From contig NZ_JXAK01000047.1 in NCBI RefSeq assembly GCF_000829455.1, forward strand, positions 1 to 58,242: a stretch of 58,242 bases of DNA. The letters are read 5' to 3'. A program made the translations under genes and the position numbers. Below the pieces are notes generated by a model, which saw nothing but the letters and a program-made list of their open reading frames with translations, ran no database searches and was not told the origin of the DNA. The stretch comes from Gordoniibacillus kamchatkensis (GTDB taxonomy: Bacteria > Bacillota > Bacilli > Paenibacillales > NBRC-103111). The stretch's first letter is position 1. Each line of letters opens with the position of its first letter. Of the stretch, positions 26,395 to 35,266 are shown one piece after another.

Positions 26395-28398
26395 TCAAGC
26401 GACGGCGCTTTTAATCAGCTCGATCGTTTTCCGCGCGGCTTCGATTTCGCCCTCTTGCCTCGGCACGCTTTCCACGCCCCATACGCCGTCGTACCCGTGC
26501 TCCAGCAGCAGCCGGCAAAAAGCGGGCACGTTCTGCGTAAGCTCCTGGCCGTCCGCCGTAAAATGGAACGTCTTCACATGCGTCACTTTAGCATATTTGG
26601 CGCACGTAAGCCAGCCTTCCGCCTGCTTGCCCGGCGCCCAGTTCCACGAATCGAGCAGCAGGCCGAGCTCCGGCAGCGCTTCCATCAGGCGCACGACGTT
26701 CGCCGGATGGAGCGTCGGCCCCCAATGATTTTCTACGATAACTTGAAGCCCCGCATCTTTCGCGCGCGCAATGACGTCGCGATAGCCCTCCACCGTCACT
26801 GCGAACTGCTCGTCCGTCCACTGCTCCGGTCCGCCGGTATCGATACGGATATGGGACGCGCCCAGCTTCGCCGCGATGGCGATCCAGCGGTACGCCTTGG
26901 CACGGTTCCGCTGCCGCGCCTCTTCCGTCTCTTCGTAAATGTGCGCGCCGTCCACCGCAATGCAGCCGAACGGCAGTCCGGCTTCGTCCGCCGCCCGCTT
27001 CACTTCGTCCAGAAAAGCGTCGTCTGCCGGGGTCAAATGCTGCGACTCGCCGGGATGGCCCCCGGCATGAAGCACGTCCTCCCCGCGCTCGATTTGCGCC
27101 AAATGCGCGTTCCACGGGTCCAGCCTCGTGCAGCCGAGCATTTTGCAGTCGCGTATGTATCCGAAAATGTCTTGCTGGCCCGCGGCCAGCAGCCGGTGAA
27201 AGCTAAAAGAACATATGCTGATTTCCATGGCGAAGCTCCTCGCTTGGTAAAGTTGATAACCCAAAATGGACAGCGATCCGGCGACGAGAATCATCGGCAG
27301 GATGAAGATGTGCGGCGTCACTCCCCGGATGAGCGTAGGGAGAATGTAGCCGATCAACGAGGCCGTCTGCGTAATGCTGACGTACAAGCTGGAACCGAAC
27401 CCGGTGCGGCTCGCGAACATGCGCTGCACGACCCCCATCGCCACTCCGTACAGGACGGAGACGAAGAACGAGTAGAGCGGCTGCACGGCGAAGAACAGCG
27501 CCAGTGGAGAAGCGAGCGCGTACACGATGTAAGCGGCGATTGCCATGACGCCGGCGGCGGCAATGATCGGCTTGCTGCCGTATTTCGCCGCCCAGTACCC
27601 GGTGACGGTCATGAACAGCAGCTCGAATACCGCCTGTGCGCTCCACAAGTACGAGGCATACTGCGGATGGCCGAACAGCGAGTTGACGATGAGCGGCAAA
27701 TACAAGCCGCGGATCGAATCGGCGCACGCCAGCATAAGCAAAGCTGCCAGCACGCCGAGCGAGAACGGCTCGCTCTGCCCCGCCTTCGCAGCCCCGGCGG
27801 CATCTTTCGTCACCTCGGTATACAGCAGCAGCATGACGAGCAGCCCTGCATATCCGGCCAAATTGCCGATGAGCACCCCTCGGAAGCCGAACGCCAGGAA
27901 CAAATTCGCCCCGAGCAGCAGCCCGGCAAAAAAGCCGACGCTGAAGCCGGCCCGCAGCCACACGAGCGCCATCTCCAAAATCGCCCCAGCCCGTGCCGCA
28001 AAATGATTGCGGGCCATCGCAAACAGCTGGCCCATAATAAGGCCCGAAGGGGCCACCGCGATGCACATCGCGATGAGCGCCCCCGGGAACGTGCTTGCCC
28101 GCATGTAGAGGAGCAGGCCGATGCTGCACACGACCGCCGCTGCCAAGGGCAGCCGCTTTTTGCTCCGCATCCGGTCGCTGACGATGCCGACGGCGATGGT
28201 CGCGGCCATGTTGAGCAGCAGCGACGCGCAGTAAACGATGGTGATCTGGCCTTTGCTCAGGCCGATCTGATCGTGCAAATAGACGGCGTTCATCGGCGCC
28301 AGGATGCCCGTGCCCGCGCCATACAGCAGCATAGCCGCCAGCAGCTTGAGAGCGCCCGGAACGTGAACGAATTGCCTGATGTCTTGTGCGAGCTTCAT
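26395..28398 (-). CDS. MFS sugar transporter fused in frame to a sugar-phosphate isomerase
   Basis: One uninterrupted frame encodes two complete proteins. Residues 1-390 are a twelve-helix MFS transporter of the sugar-efflux type. From the internal ATG at 27228 a 277-aa AP-endonuclease-2-like TIM barrel starts (MEISICSFSFHRLL), with metal-site Glu/Asp/His in VENHWGPTLHP, LLLDSWNW and HVKTFHF. CGAGGAG lies seven bases before that ATG, so the isomerase can be made alone. Real bifunctional fusions of this kind are unusual. A single-base indel removing the MFS stop is equally possible, given the nearby frame errors. Start at 28398 follows GGAG at normal spacing. Role: imports or exports and isomerises a sugar in the operon with the ABC permeases. 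Confidence 0.8.
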   Translation of the reverse strand: MKLAQDIRQFVHVPGALKLLAAMLLYGAGTGILAPMNAVYLHDQIGLSKGQITIVYCASLLLNMAATIAVGIVSDRMRSKKRLPLAAAVVCSIGLLLYMRASTFPGALIAMCIAVAPSGLIMGQLFAMARNHFAARAGAILEMALVWLRAGFSVGFFAGLLLGANLFLAFGFRGVLIGNLAGYAGLLVMLLLYTEVTKDAAGAAKAGQSEPFSLGVLAALLMLACADSIRGLYLPLIVNSLFGHPQYASYLWSAQAVFELLFMTVTGYWAAKYGSKPIIAAAGVMAIAAYIVYALASPLALFFAVQPLYSFFVSVLYGVAMGVVQRMFASRTGFGSSLYVSITQTASLIGYILPTLIRGVTPHIFILPMILVAGSLSILGYQLYQARSFAMEISICSFSFHRLLAAGQQDIFGYIRDCKMLGCTRLDPWNAHLAQIERGEDVLHAGGHPGESQHLTPADDAFLDEVKRAADEAGLPFGCIAVDGAHIYEETEEARQRNRAKAYRWIAIAAKLGASHIRIDTGGPEQWTDEQFAVTVEGYRDVIARAKDAGLQVIVENHWGPTLHPANVVRLMEALPELGLLLDSWNWAPGKQAEGWLTCAKYAKVTHVKTFHFTADGQELTQNVPAFCRLLLEHGYDGVWGVESVPRQEGEIEAARKTIELIKSAVA

Positions 28399-28435
28399 TC
28401 GATTCTCCATTTGCGGTGTGTCGTTTGCTTCCAGA

Positions 28436-29293
28436 TTATCCCTTGGAGCCGGTAATGACAATACCTTGGATGAAATATTTCTGAGCGAAGAAGAACAGCA
28501 GCAGCGGCGGCGCCACGGCGACGATCGAGGCGGCCATGAGCAAGTTCCACGGGGTGGCGGCGTAAGCGGCCGTAAAATTGGACAGCCCCAAGGAAAGCGG
28601 ATATTTGCTGCCGTCGCTCAAATAAATGAGCGGCCCGATCAAATCGTTCCACCGGTACATAAATTCGAGAATCGCCGCCGTCGCCAAAGACGGAATCGAC
28701 AGCGGCAAAATAATGCGGGCATATATCGTGAAAAAGCCCCCGCCGTCGATTTTGACCGCCTCGTCGAGCTCCCGCGAAAACCCTAAATAAAACTGGCGCA
28801 GCAGGAAAATGATGAACGCGCTGCCGCCGAACGCCGGGATGACGAGCGGCAAATACGAGTCGACCCAGTTGAATTTGTTGAACAGCAAGTATTGCGGAAT
28901 CATCGTCACCTGCGGCGGGATCATCATCGTCGCCAGCACGAGCAGGAACAAGTACTTGCTCCCTCTGGCGCGCAGCCTGGCGAAGCCGAAAGCGACGAGC
29001 GACGAGGACAGCGCCACCGCGACCATCGTGACCGCCGTGTACGCCACCGTATTGACAATATACCTCTCCAGCGGCGCGTCATGGAACACCTTGGCGTAGT
29101 TGCTCCACCGGATCGGATTCGGAATCCACGTCATCGGCAGCTTGTGAACGTCCCCCAAATCTTTCAGCGACGTGATGATCATCCAGAACAGCGGAAAAGC
29201 AAACAGCAGCAGTCCCAGGAGCAGCAGGCCGTAAACGACGATTTTGCCGCCCAGGCTCAGCTCGCCATGACTGACTCTTCGTCTTGCTAACAT
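28436..29293 (-). CDS. Carbohydrate ABC transporter permease, MalG type
   Basis: 285 aa, six helices, with EAA loop LDEAVKIDGGGFFTIYARIILP and the typical CUT1 C-terminus QKYFIQGIVITGSKG. The N-terminal part has SLKDLGDVHKLPMTWIPNP, the periplasmic segment usual in this family. It is 15 bp downstream of its partner permease. No ATPase gene in the operon. Confidence 0.93.
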   Translation of the reverse strand: MLARRRVSHGELSLGGKIVVYGLLLLGLLLFAFPLFWMIITSLKDLGDVHKLPMTWIPNPIRWSNYAKVFHDAPLERYIVNTVAYTAVTMVAVALSSSLVAFGFARLRARGSKYLFLLVLATMMIPPQVTMIPQYLLFNKFNWVDSYLPLVIPAFGGSAFIIFLLRQFYLGFSRELDEAVKIDGGGFFTIYARIILPLSIPSLATAAILEFMYRWNDLIGPLIYLSDGSKYPLSLGLSNFTAAYAATPWNLLMAASIVAVAPPLLLFFFAQKYFIQGIVITGSKG

Positions 29294-29308
29294 AGTTCCG
29301 GCTCCTCC

Positions 29309-30259
29309 CTAACGCTTACTGTCATATTCGTAGTAAATCAGCCTTCTCGACACCCACAGCGAAAGCAGCGTCAGCGCGAAAATGATGATGAACAAAATCC
29401 AGGCCTGGGCGGAGGCATAGCCCATCCGGAACTGGGCGAACGCGGTGTTGAACAAGTACAGCACGTAGAAGTAGGAGTTCCAGTCGGGCCCGCCCTTGGT
29501 GATGACGTAAGCTTGCGTAAACACCTGGAACGACGAAATGATGCCGATGATGGCGTTAAAGAGGATAACCGGCGAAATGAGCGGCACCGTAATCCGGAAA
29601 AACTTCTTCACCCGGCTTGCCCCGTCGATCGAGGCGGCTTCATACAGATCGCTCGGCAACGTCTGCAGGCTCGCGAGGAAAATAACCATCGTGCCGCCGA
29701 TGCTTGTCAGCTGCATGAGCACCATCGAGGGGATGACGGTGTTCGGCTTCGTGAACCAGCCCGGCCCTTTGATGCCGAACCACTGGCTGAGCAGCGAATT
29801 GACGACGCCGAAATCGGGATTCAGCAGCCACATCCAAAGGAACGATACGGCGACGCCGGAAATGATCGAAGGCGTGTAGTACAGCGTCCGGAACAAGGCT
29901 TGGCCTTTGATTTTGTTGTTGAGCAGCACGGCCAGCAGCAAGGAGCTGATGATCGTGAACGGCACGGACAGGACGGCGTAATAAAACGTCACGCTGATGG
30001 ACTTGTAAAACAGCTTGTCATGAAACAAGTCGACGAAGTTTTTGAGGCCGATGATGTTCGGCGCGTCGATGACGTTATAGTCGGTAAAGCTGAGAAACAG
30101 GGAAGCAATAATCGGGCCGCCGGTAAACAGCAGGAAGCCTAGCGCCCAGGGCGATATGAACAGCCAGAAGGCGCGTTCCTCCCGGGCGAGCTCCGGGTTC
30201 CGTTTCTTTTTGGCGGCGCGCCGGATTTGCGGCTCGGCGGCGGCGGGCGCTGAATTCAT
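29309..30259 (-). CDS. Carbohydrate ABC transporter permease, MalF type
   Basis: 316 aa. A basic, Ala-rich N-terminal tail (RRAAKKKRNPELAREERAF) leads into the first of six helices. EAA loop YEAASIDGASRVKKFFRITVP. Located between the binding-protein gene (after the hairpin at 30279-30321) and the MalG-like permease. Forms the import channel of the second CUT1 system. Confidence 0.93.
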   Translation of the reverse strand: MNSAPAAAEPQIRRAAKKKRNPELAREERAFWLFISPWALGFLLFTGGPIIASLFLSFTDYNVIDAPNIIGLKNFVDLFHDKLFYKSISVTFYYAVLSVPFTIISSLLLAVLLNNKIKGQALFRTLYYTPSIISGVAVSFLWMWLLNPDFGVVNSLLSQWFGIKGPGWFTKPNTVIPSMVLMQLTSIGGTMVIFLASLQTLPSDLYEAASIDGASRVKKFFRITVPLISPVILFNAIIGIISSFQVFTQAYVITKGGPDWNSYFYVLYLFNTAFAQFRMGYASAQAWILFIIIFALTLLSLWVSRRLIYYEYDSKR

Positions 30260-30278
30260 GGGACGTCACCTCGATTGG

Positions 30279-30321
30279 CAAAAGGTTTCCCTTGGCCGCG
30301 TGCGCCAAGGGAAACCTTTTG
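30279..30321. other. 17-bp perfect inverted repeat between binding-protein and permease genes
   Basis: Plus positions 30279-30295 and 30305-30321 are exact reverse complements with a nine-base loop. No clear U-run follows on the minus strand. Its position after the binding-protein stop and before the permease matches the mRNA-stabilising or partial-termination hairpins seen in mal-type operons, which raise binding-protein levels over channel proteins. Confidence 0.75.
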
Positions 30322-30345
30322 GCATAGTTTGGACCCTACGGCCGG

Positions 30346-31737
30346 CTACTTCAGGTTCAGGGAGCGGAGGTTTTTGTCGATTTCCGCCAGCCCGTCGTCG
30401 ACGCTCTTCTGGCCGTTCCACACGCCCGCAATCGTCTGGTTGATCGTATTGCTGATGACGGAAAACTTGTCGATGAGGTGGTTATCCGCTTCGCGGCCGT
30501 TTTTGATCGCGCCTTCGTTGAGCGTTTTGATGTCTTCGATCTTCATGCCGGTTTTGTCCGCGATTTGTTTGTACCACTGCTCGGCGAGCGACGTATCCGC
30601 CGGAGTTGCGGACGTTTTCTCCATAAATTTCTTGCCGCCGTTTTTCGGGTCGACGAGGTACTTGATGAGCTCCCACGATTCTGCCGGATGCTTGCTCTTC
30701 GCGCTGATGTTCCACGGGTCGACGAACAGCGCGATTTTGCGGCCGTCATGATACGGGATCGGCGCTACGCCCCACTTGAATTTGGCCGGCTGATACGCCC
30801 AGAAGCCCCAGCCGCCGTTGATAACCATCGCCACGCGGCCGGTCAGGAACGGATCGCCGATCGCCGACACGGCATCGATCGTCGTCTGGTTCGGCGCTAC
30901 TTTCTCCTTCTGAATCAGATCGACGTTGAACTGAATCGCTTCTTTATTCGCTTTGTTCGTCAGCACCGCAGGCTCGCCCATGACGGCCGACGTATACGCT
31001 TCCGGCTTAAAGAAGTCGCCGCCGAACATCCAAGACTGCAAGTTCGCGCTCATGCTGTTGAACACGCCGAACACTTGCTTGTCGGCGTTGCCGATGTCGC
31101 TGGATAGCTTCTTCGCGTTTTCCAGCATTTTCTGGAAGTTCCACGACGTATCGTCCCAGTTCACAGTCGGGTACGGAACTCCGGCTTTGTCGAAAAGCTC
31201 CTTGTTGTAGAACAGGAAGCTGCCGATACTGAGCATCGGGATGCCGTATATTTTGCCGTCGATCTGATAAATGTTCATGATGTTCTGGTTGATCGTGCTG
31301 AGCGCCGCCTGATCCTTCTTCACATACGGCGTCAGGTCGAGCAGCGCGCCCATTTTTTTATAAGTAGCGAAGCCAGAGTTCGCCCAGTTCGACGACCATA
31401 CGTCCGGCACTTTGCCGGAAGCGATCATCGTCGTGAGCCGCTGGTCGATTTCCGCCTGCGGAATTTGCTCCAGCTTCACGGTAATGTTCGGATGCTCCTT
31501 CTGGAAGCCGTCAATCATTTCTTTCTCCCAATCGATCATGTTCGGGTCGGTTCTGACAAGCCAGGTTATCTCCACCTTGTCCTTACTCGGTGCCGCCGCC
31601 GCCGTATCGTTCCCTTTAGCAGCCGTATCGGCACCCGAAGCGGCAGGCTTTGCGCCCGAACCCGAACATCCGTACAAAATTGTAGTCAAGATCATGGTGA
31701 CGGCAAGCAGTGCAAACGGTTTTCCTTTTCTCCTCAT
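30346..31737 (-). CDS. Sugar ABC transporter substrate-binding lipoprotein
   Basis: 463 aa, family 1 extracellular solute-binding protein. Lipobox ILYGC with Cys24. Core motifs: VEITWLVRTDPNMIDWEKEM, IPQAEIDQRLTTMIASGKVPDVW, and YGIPMLSIGSFLFYNKELFDKAG. First gene of the operon 31737-25271; the start ATG is 9 bp after a GGAGG. Likely regulated by catabolite repression through the site at 31876-31890. No sensor kinase lies next to this operon. Confidence 0.94.
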   Translation of the reverse strand: MRRKGKPFALLAVTMILTTILYGCSGSGAKPAASGADTAAKGNDTAAAAPSKDKVEITWLVRTDPNMIDWEKEMIDGFQKEHPNITVKLEQIPQAEIDQRLTTMIASGKVPDVWSSNWANSGFATYKKMGALLDLTPYVKKDQAALSTINQNIMNIYQIDGKIYGIPMLSIGSFLFYNKELFDKAGVPYPTVNWDDTSWNFQKMLENAKKLSSDIGNADKQVFGVFNSMSANLQSWMFGGDFFKPEAYTSAVMGEPAVLTNKANKEAIQFNVDLIQKEKVAPNQTTIDAVSAIGDPFLTGRVAMVINGGWGFWAYQPAKFKWGVAPIPYHDGRKIALFVDPWNISAKSKHPAESWELIKYLVDPKNGGKKFMEKTSATPADTSLAEQWYKQIADKTGMKIEDIKTLNEGAIKNGREADNHLIDKFSVISNTINQTIAGVWNGQKSVDDGLAEIDKNLRSLNLK

Positions 31738-31875
31738 TGGATGACCTCCGAAATGTTGGATTCAATGCAAACCTTTGAACCATTAAAGCCTCCGTCCAAG
31801 TATGCGATCTTCGCTGCAACGATTTGGTTACATTTATCGGCTCCCCCCTTGGCGATAGTTTAAAATTCGCATATT

Positions 31876-31890
31876 TGTAACCGTTTCCAG
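31876..31890 (-). promoter_or_regulatory. Strong cre site (CcpA) upstream of the second sugar operon
   Basis: Read on the minus strand the site is CTGGAAACGGTTACA, matching 14 of 15 positions of the cre consensus WTGNAARCGNWWWCA. It is about 140 bp before the binding-protein start. In the remaining 31738-32071 gap I see no ORF and no reliable -35/-10 pair, only an AT-rich stretch (31900-31990) that could carry the plus-strand promoter of the next gene. Confidence 0.6.
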
Positions 31891-32071
31891 CATATCATAT
31901 GCGGGTACGCTTGGTCCAGATACTTCCTTTTATACTTAATGATTGAAATTAATGTTGAATTATGGAACTTGGTGTCGTTTGTTGCGATATGATTCGGGCC
32001 GATGTCGATTGGTGTACTTTGGGCTGGAATCGCCCTGCGGGGAGTATACATAAGGCTGAGGAAGGAGGGAG

Positions 32072-32688
32072 ATGGCGATGAACGAGACGATACCTGTGGC
32101 GGCCGTCGTGCTGGCTGCCGGCAAATCGGCCCGCATGGGCGATTTCAAGCAGCTGCTGCCGATCCGAGGCACGCCGATGCTGGCTGTAACGATACGCAAG
32201 CTGCTGCCATTTCCATTCGAGCGAATTGTATGCGTCACCGGGCACCGGCACGAAGCGCTGCAATCCGCCATCCAAGTGGACGACCGCCGGTTCGCCTGGG
32301 TTCACAGCCCGGATTATGCCGACGGCATGAGCGCTTCTTTGCGTACGGCAGCCGCATGCTGCCCGAGCTCCGCGCAGGCGGTCATGATCTTTTTGGCGGA
32401 TCAGCCCTTCATTCAAGCCAGCACGATTAGCCGATTTTTTGACGAATTTCGCCAAGCTTGCGACGCAACCGCGCTGCAAAATGGATCATTCAACCTTCCT
32501 GCCACGGGCAAAAAGGCCATCCCGTCCTGTTTTCCAGGGCGATGCTTGGCCATTTTGCGGAGCTGGAGGGCGACGCCGGGGCGAAAACGATTATGAAATA
32601 TGCGGAGAAGCACATTTTAGTGCCGGTGGAAGACGAAGGGATCGTGCTGGATTTGGATACGATGGAAGATTATTTGAAGTATTGCTAA
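32072..32688 (+). pseudogene. MobA-like/MocA-type nucleotidyltransferase, frameshifted
   Basis: About 205 aa if restored. The N-terminus has the NTP-transferase signature VVLAAGKSARMGDFKQLLPI, then HSPDYADGMSASLRTA and IFLADQPF, as in molybdenum cofactor cytidylyltransferases (MocA) and PucB. At about 32473 frame 1 goes astray after ACDAT; the next frame continues AKWIIQPSCHGQKGHPVLFS and ends with EDEGIVLDLDTMEDYLKYC, the expected C-terminus. One missing base explains it. Role: activates the molybdenum cofactor by nucleotide transfer for a hydroxylase-type enzyme, though no molybdoenzyme gene lies nearby. AAGGAGGG precedes the ATG. Confidence 0.85.
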
Positions 32689-33968
32689 ACGGAGGCCGGA
32701 TTGCCGCCTTCTGCCGGCGCCCGATGTTTTTGCGGAAACAGCAGCTCTACCTTGGTTCCTTGATTGACTTTGGAATGCACCCGAATGGTTCCTCCGTGCG
32801 CGTCTACGATCCACTGCGCGATCGACAGTCCAAGCCCCGTCCCGCCTTGGGCACGGGAGCGGACTTTGTCTCCGCGGTAAAACCGTTCAAAAATGTGAGG
32901 AAGCTCCTCCTCCGCGATGCCGCAGCCGCTGTCGGATACGCCGATATAAACGGAACCCGCTTGATAGCGGCCCGTCACCTCGATCCGCCCCCCTGCCGGC
33001 GTATACTTCAAGGCGTTATCCAATACGATGACGAGAAGCTGGCGAATTCTGCTTTCATCCCCCCAGAGGGATAGCGGCTTCCGGATGTCCGTCGCAATCT
33101 CGATGTCCTTCGTATGCGCCAAAGAGCGGAAGTGGTTTGTCACTTCGGACAGCAGGCTGTCCAGAGCGATGGCGGACGGTTGAATCAGCTGCTCGTTCGA
33201 ATCGGACCTGGCCAGCGTGAGCAAGTCGTCCACCAGCTTGCCCATCCGCCGGCTCTCTTTTAAAATGGCGGCGATATTGGGGCTCTCCTGCTCGATCGTA
33301 TTCGCGGGGTGGCGAAGAAGCAGCTCTGTTTGCGCGTGAATGACCGCTGTCGGCGTCCGCAGCTCGTGCGAGGCGTCGGCCACAAAGCGCTGCTGCCTCT
33401 CCCACGAGCGGCGGATCGGGATCAATGCCCGTTCGGCCAAAAAGAATCCGGCGACAACCGAAATGGCCACGCTGGCGGCAATGCCCGCGATAATGTCCCA
33501 CAGCAGCGAACGGAGCGTGTTGTTGACATCTCCCAAGCTTCTTACGATCGCTATAGTGGCAATCGCATCCGAGCCTTGATGCGGATTCGGGAACTGCAGC
33601 ACGCGATAACTACGATTATCGGCCGTTACCGTGCGAATCGCCGACGCGTCCGTCCGATACCGAAATTGCCCCTCAGCCGTGCCGGAAAACGACCCTTTCG
33701 GCGATTGGCCGACCAGCTGCCCTTGCACATTCCAAAACAGGTACGTCGTTCTTTCATCCTGCTGAGGTTCCGGGTGATCGGACCGAAGCAGCTCCTCCAC
33801 GTTGCGGTACGTCCCGATCCGGCGCTCCGCCTGCTGCAAAATCTCGTCTGTCTCGTGAAATAGCCGATATCGCATATGAACGTACAGCATGGAGCTCAGA
33901 ACGGCAAGCACGAGCAAAAAAACCGCGGCGTTGACGATAACCAGTCTTCTGCGAATGTTATTGAACAT
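32685..33968 (-). CDS. Sensor histidine kinase, OmpR-partner type
   Basis: 427 aa. Two membrane helices (LVIVNAAVFLLVLAVLSSMLY and IIAGIAASVAISVVAGFFLA) flank a ~140-residue extracytoplasmic domain. The DHp box DASHELRTPTAVIHAQTELL has His201; the ATPase boxes are DNALKYTP (N), DSGCGIAEEE (G1), FERFYRGDK (F) and GTGLGLSIAQ (G2). It overlaps the response regulator by 11 bp. The pair is divergent from the flavin cassette 34763-36963, which it probably controls. Confidence 0.93.
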   Translation of the reverse strand: MFNNIRRRLVIVNAAVFLLVLAVLSSMLYVHMRYRLFHETDEILQQAERRIGTYRNVEELLRSDHPEPQQDERTTYLFWNVQGQLVGQSPKGSFSGTAEGQFRYRTDASAIRTVTADNRSYRVLQFPNPHQGSDAIATIAIVRSLGDVNNTLRSLLWDIIAGIAASVAISVVAGFFLAERALIPIRRSWERQQRFVADASHELRTPTAVIHAQTELLLRHPANTIEQESPNIAAILKESRRMGKLVDDLLTLARSDSNEQLIQPSAIALDSLLSEVTNHFRSLAHTKDIEIATDIRKPLSLWGDESRIRQLLVIVLDNALKYTPAGGRIEVTGRYQAGSVYIGVSDSGCGIAEEELPHIFERFYRGDKVRSRAQGGTGLGLSIAQWIVDAHGGTIRVHSKVNQGTKVELLFPQKHRAPAEGGNPASV

Positions 33969-34645
33969 TGGCCTCTCCCTTTAACAGATAGCCGATTCCC
34001 CGCACCGTGCGGAGCAATGCATCAGCGCCGCCCGCCGCGAGTTTTTTGCGCAAATGATGCACATATACGTCGACCGCCGTAATGGCCGCCCCCGAATCGA
34101 ACCCCCACACCCGGTCGAATATTTGCTCGCGGGTCAAAATTTGATCTTTATGGCATAGGAAAAATTCCAGCAATTCGTATTCTTTCCCCGTCAAATTGAG
34201 CGGAGTTTCTCCGCAAAAAGCGTCCCTCACCGTACGAGACAAGCGGATCGGGCCGCAGGTCAGATCGCCTTCCTGGCCGAGCGTGCCCCGTCTCCTCAGC
34301 ACCGCCCTTGAGCGTGCCAGCAATTCCGATACGGCGAACGGCTTCGTGACGTAATCGTCCGCTCCGGCATCGAGACCGGCCACGCGATCGTCCACCGCGT
34401 CTTTTGCCGTCAACAGGATGACAGGGATCGACACGGACTGGGCTCTTAATTTTTTTTACAATTTCGACACCGTTCATGCCGGGCAGCATCACATCGAGTA
34501 CAATCAAATCGTGGATAGCCTGCTGAGCCAAATAATAGCCGTCGTCGCCTGTCTCGGCAGCATCCGTCCGAAACCCTTCGCCTTCGAAAATATCGCGGAC
34601 GACCTTGAGCAAGGAAGCGTCGTCCTCCACCACCAGTACGCGCAT
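33958..34645 (-). pseudogene. OmpR/PhoB-family response regulator, frameshifted in an A8 tract
   Basis: 228 aa if restored. Receiver part: VVEDDASLLK, phosphoacceptor Asp51 in LIVLDVMLPGMNG; after the break, SIPVILLTAKDAVDDRVAGL and DDYVTKPFAVSEL complete it. The C-terminal winged helix is intact (LNLTGKEYELLEFFLCHKD and RKKLAAGGADALLRTVRGIG). The break is at a run of eight A (coding strand; 34450-34457). Seven A would read VKKLRAQSVSIPVILLTA. This is the one clear case of an extra base. Homopolymer miscall, true mutation, or a slippage-dependent gene are all possible. AAGGCGG precedes the ATG. Confidence 0.88.
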
Positions 34646-34762
34646 GCCGCTTGCCGCCTTTCACCGAATTTTGCATTCATTTTATCAGAATCCCCGGTTT
34701 TAAGAAAATTTCAATGTTGCCCGTTTATACTGACGGTATCGGCTGAACGGAGGGATAGAGAC

Positions 34763-35266
34763 ATGGCGAAAATGGACAAAAAGTGGGTTGCCCTATGCTC
34801 AGCGGCTATCGCGGCAGTGTACGCTGCCGGCTATGTGACGACGGAAACAGAAGCTGCCCCTGCGCAAACGCCGCAGCAGTACGCTCAAACGGATGTTCAG
34901 TCCGGCGGCGGCTGGGCGAGCCAAGCTGATCCATTCGGCCAGAACGGCCAGGCAAGCAAATCTGCCGGCCAGCCCGGCAAGACGAGCCAGTCCAAGAAGC
35001 TGTATAAAGACGGCACCTACACCGGGATGGGAAGCAATCGGCGCGGCTCGATTCAAGTGGCGGTCACGATCAAGAACGACAAAATTACGGACGTAGAAAT
35101 CAGCCATTTTGCTATGCATTATTCGGAAAGCGATGTAGTGGGGCTGCCTGGGGAAGTGCTGCAAAAGCAAAGCGCTCACGTTAACAATGTTTCAGGCGCA
35201 ACGTACAGCACCCAAGCGTTCGAAGACGCCGTGCAAGATGCGCTTACTCAAGCCAAAAACGCCTGA
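34763..35266 (+). CDS. FMN-binding domain protein, putative covalent flavoprotein
   Basis: 167 aa. A single N-terminal hydrophobic segment (WVALCSAAIAAVYAAGYV) anchors or exports it; a low-complexity Gln/Ser/Gly linker (residues 30-77) follows, then an FMN_bind domain (KDGTYTGMGSNRRGSIQVAV to the end). The flavinylation motif SGATYST lies at 144-150; Thr147 is the predicted FMN attachment site, as in NqrC/RnfG. The usual upstream Asp of the motif is Asn (NNVSGAT). The gene is directly followed by apbE, whose product makes that bond. Start: GGAGGG about nine bases before ATG 34763; a second ATG nine bases on is possible. Confidence 0.88.
   Translation: MAKMDKKWVALCSAAIAAVYAAGYVTTETEAAPAQTPQQYAQTDVQSGGGWASQADPFGQNGQASKSAGQPGKTSQSKKLYKDGTYTGMGSNRRGSIQVAVTIKNDKITDVEISHFAMHYSESDVVGLPGEVLQKQSAHVNNVSGATYSTQAFEDAVQDALTQAKNA

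Noticed and set aside
26011-28455. 814-aa ORF on plus
   Set aside because: It is antisense to the MFS-isomerase and Gfo/Idh genes; the His/Arg/Gln-rich composition is the usual shadow of GC-rich coding on the other strand.
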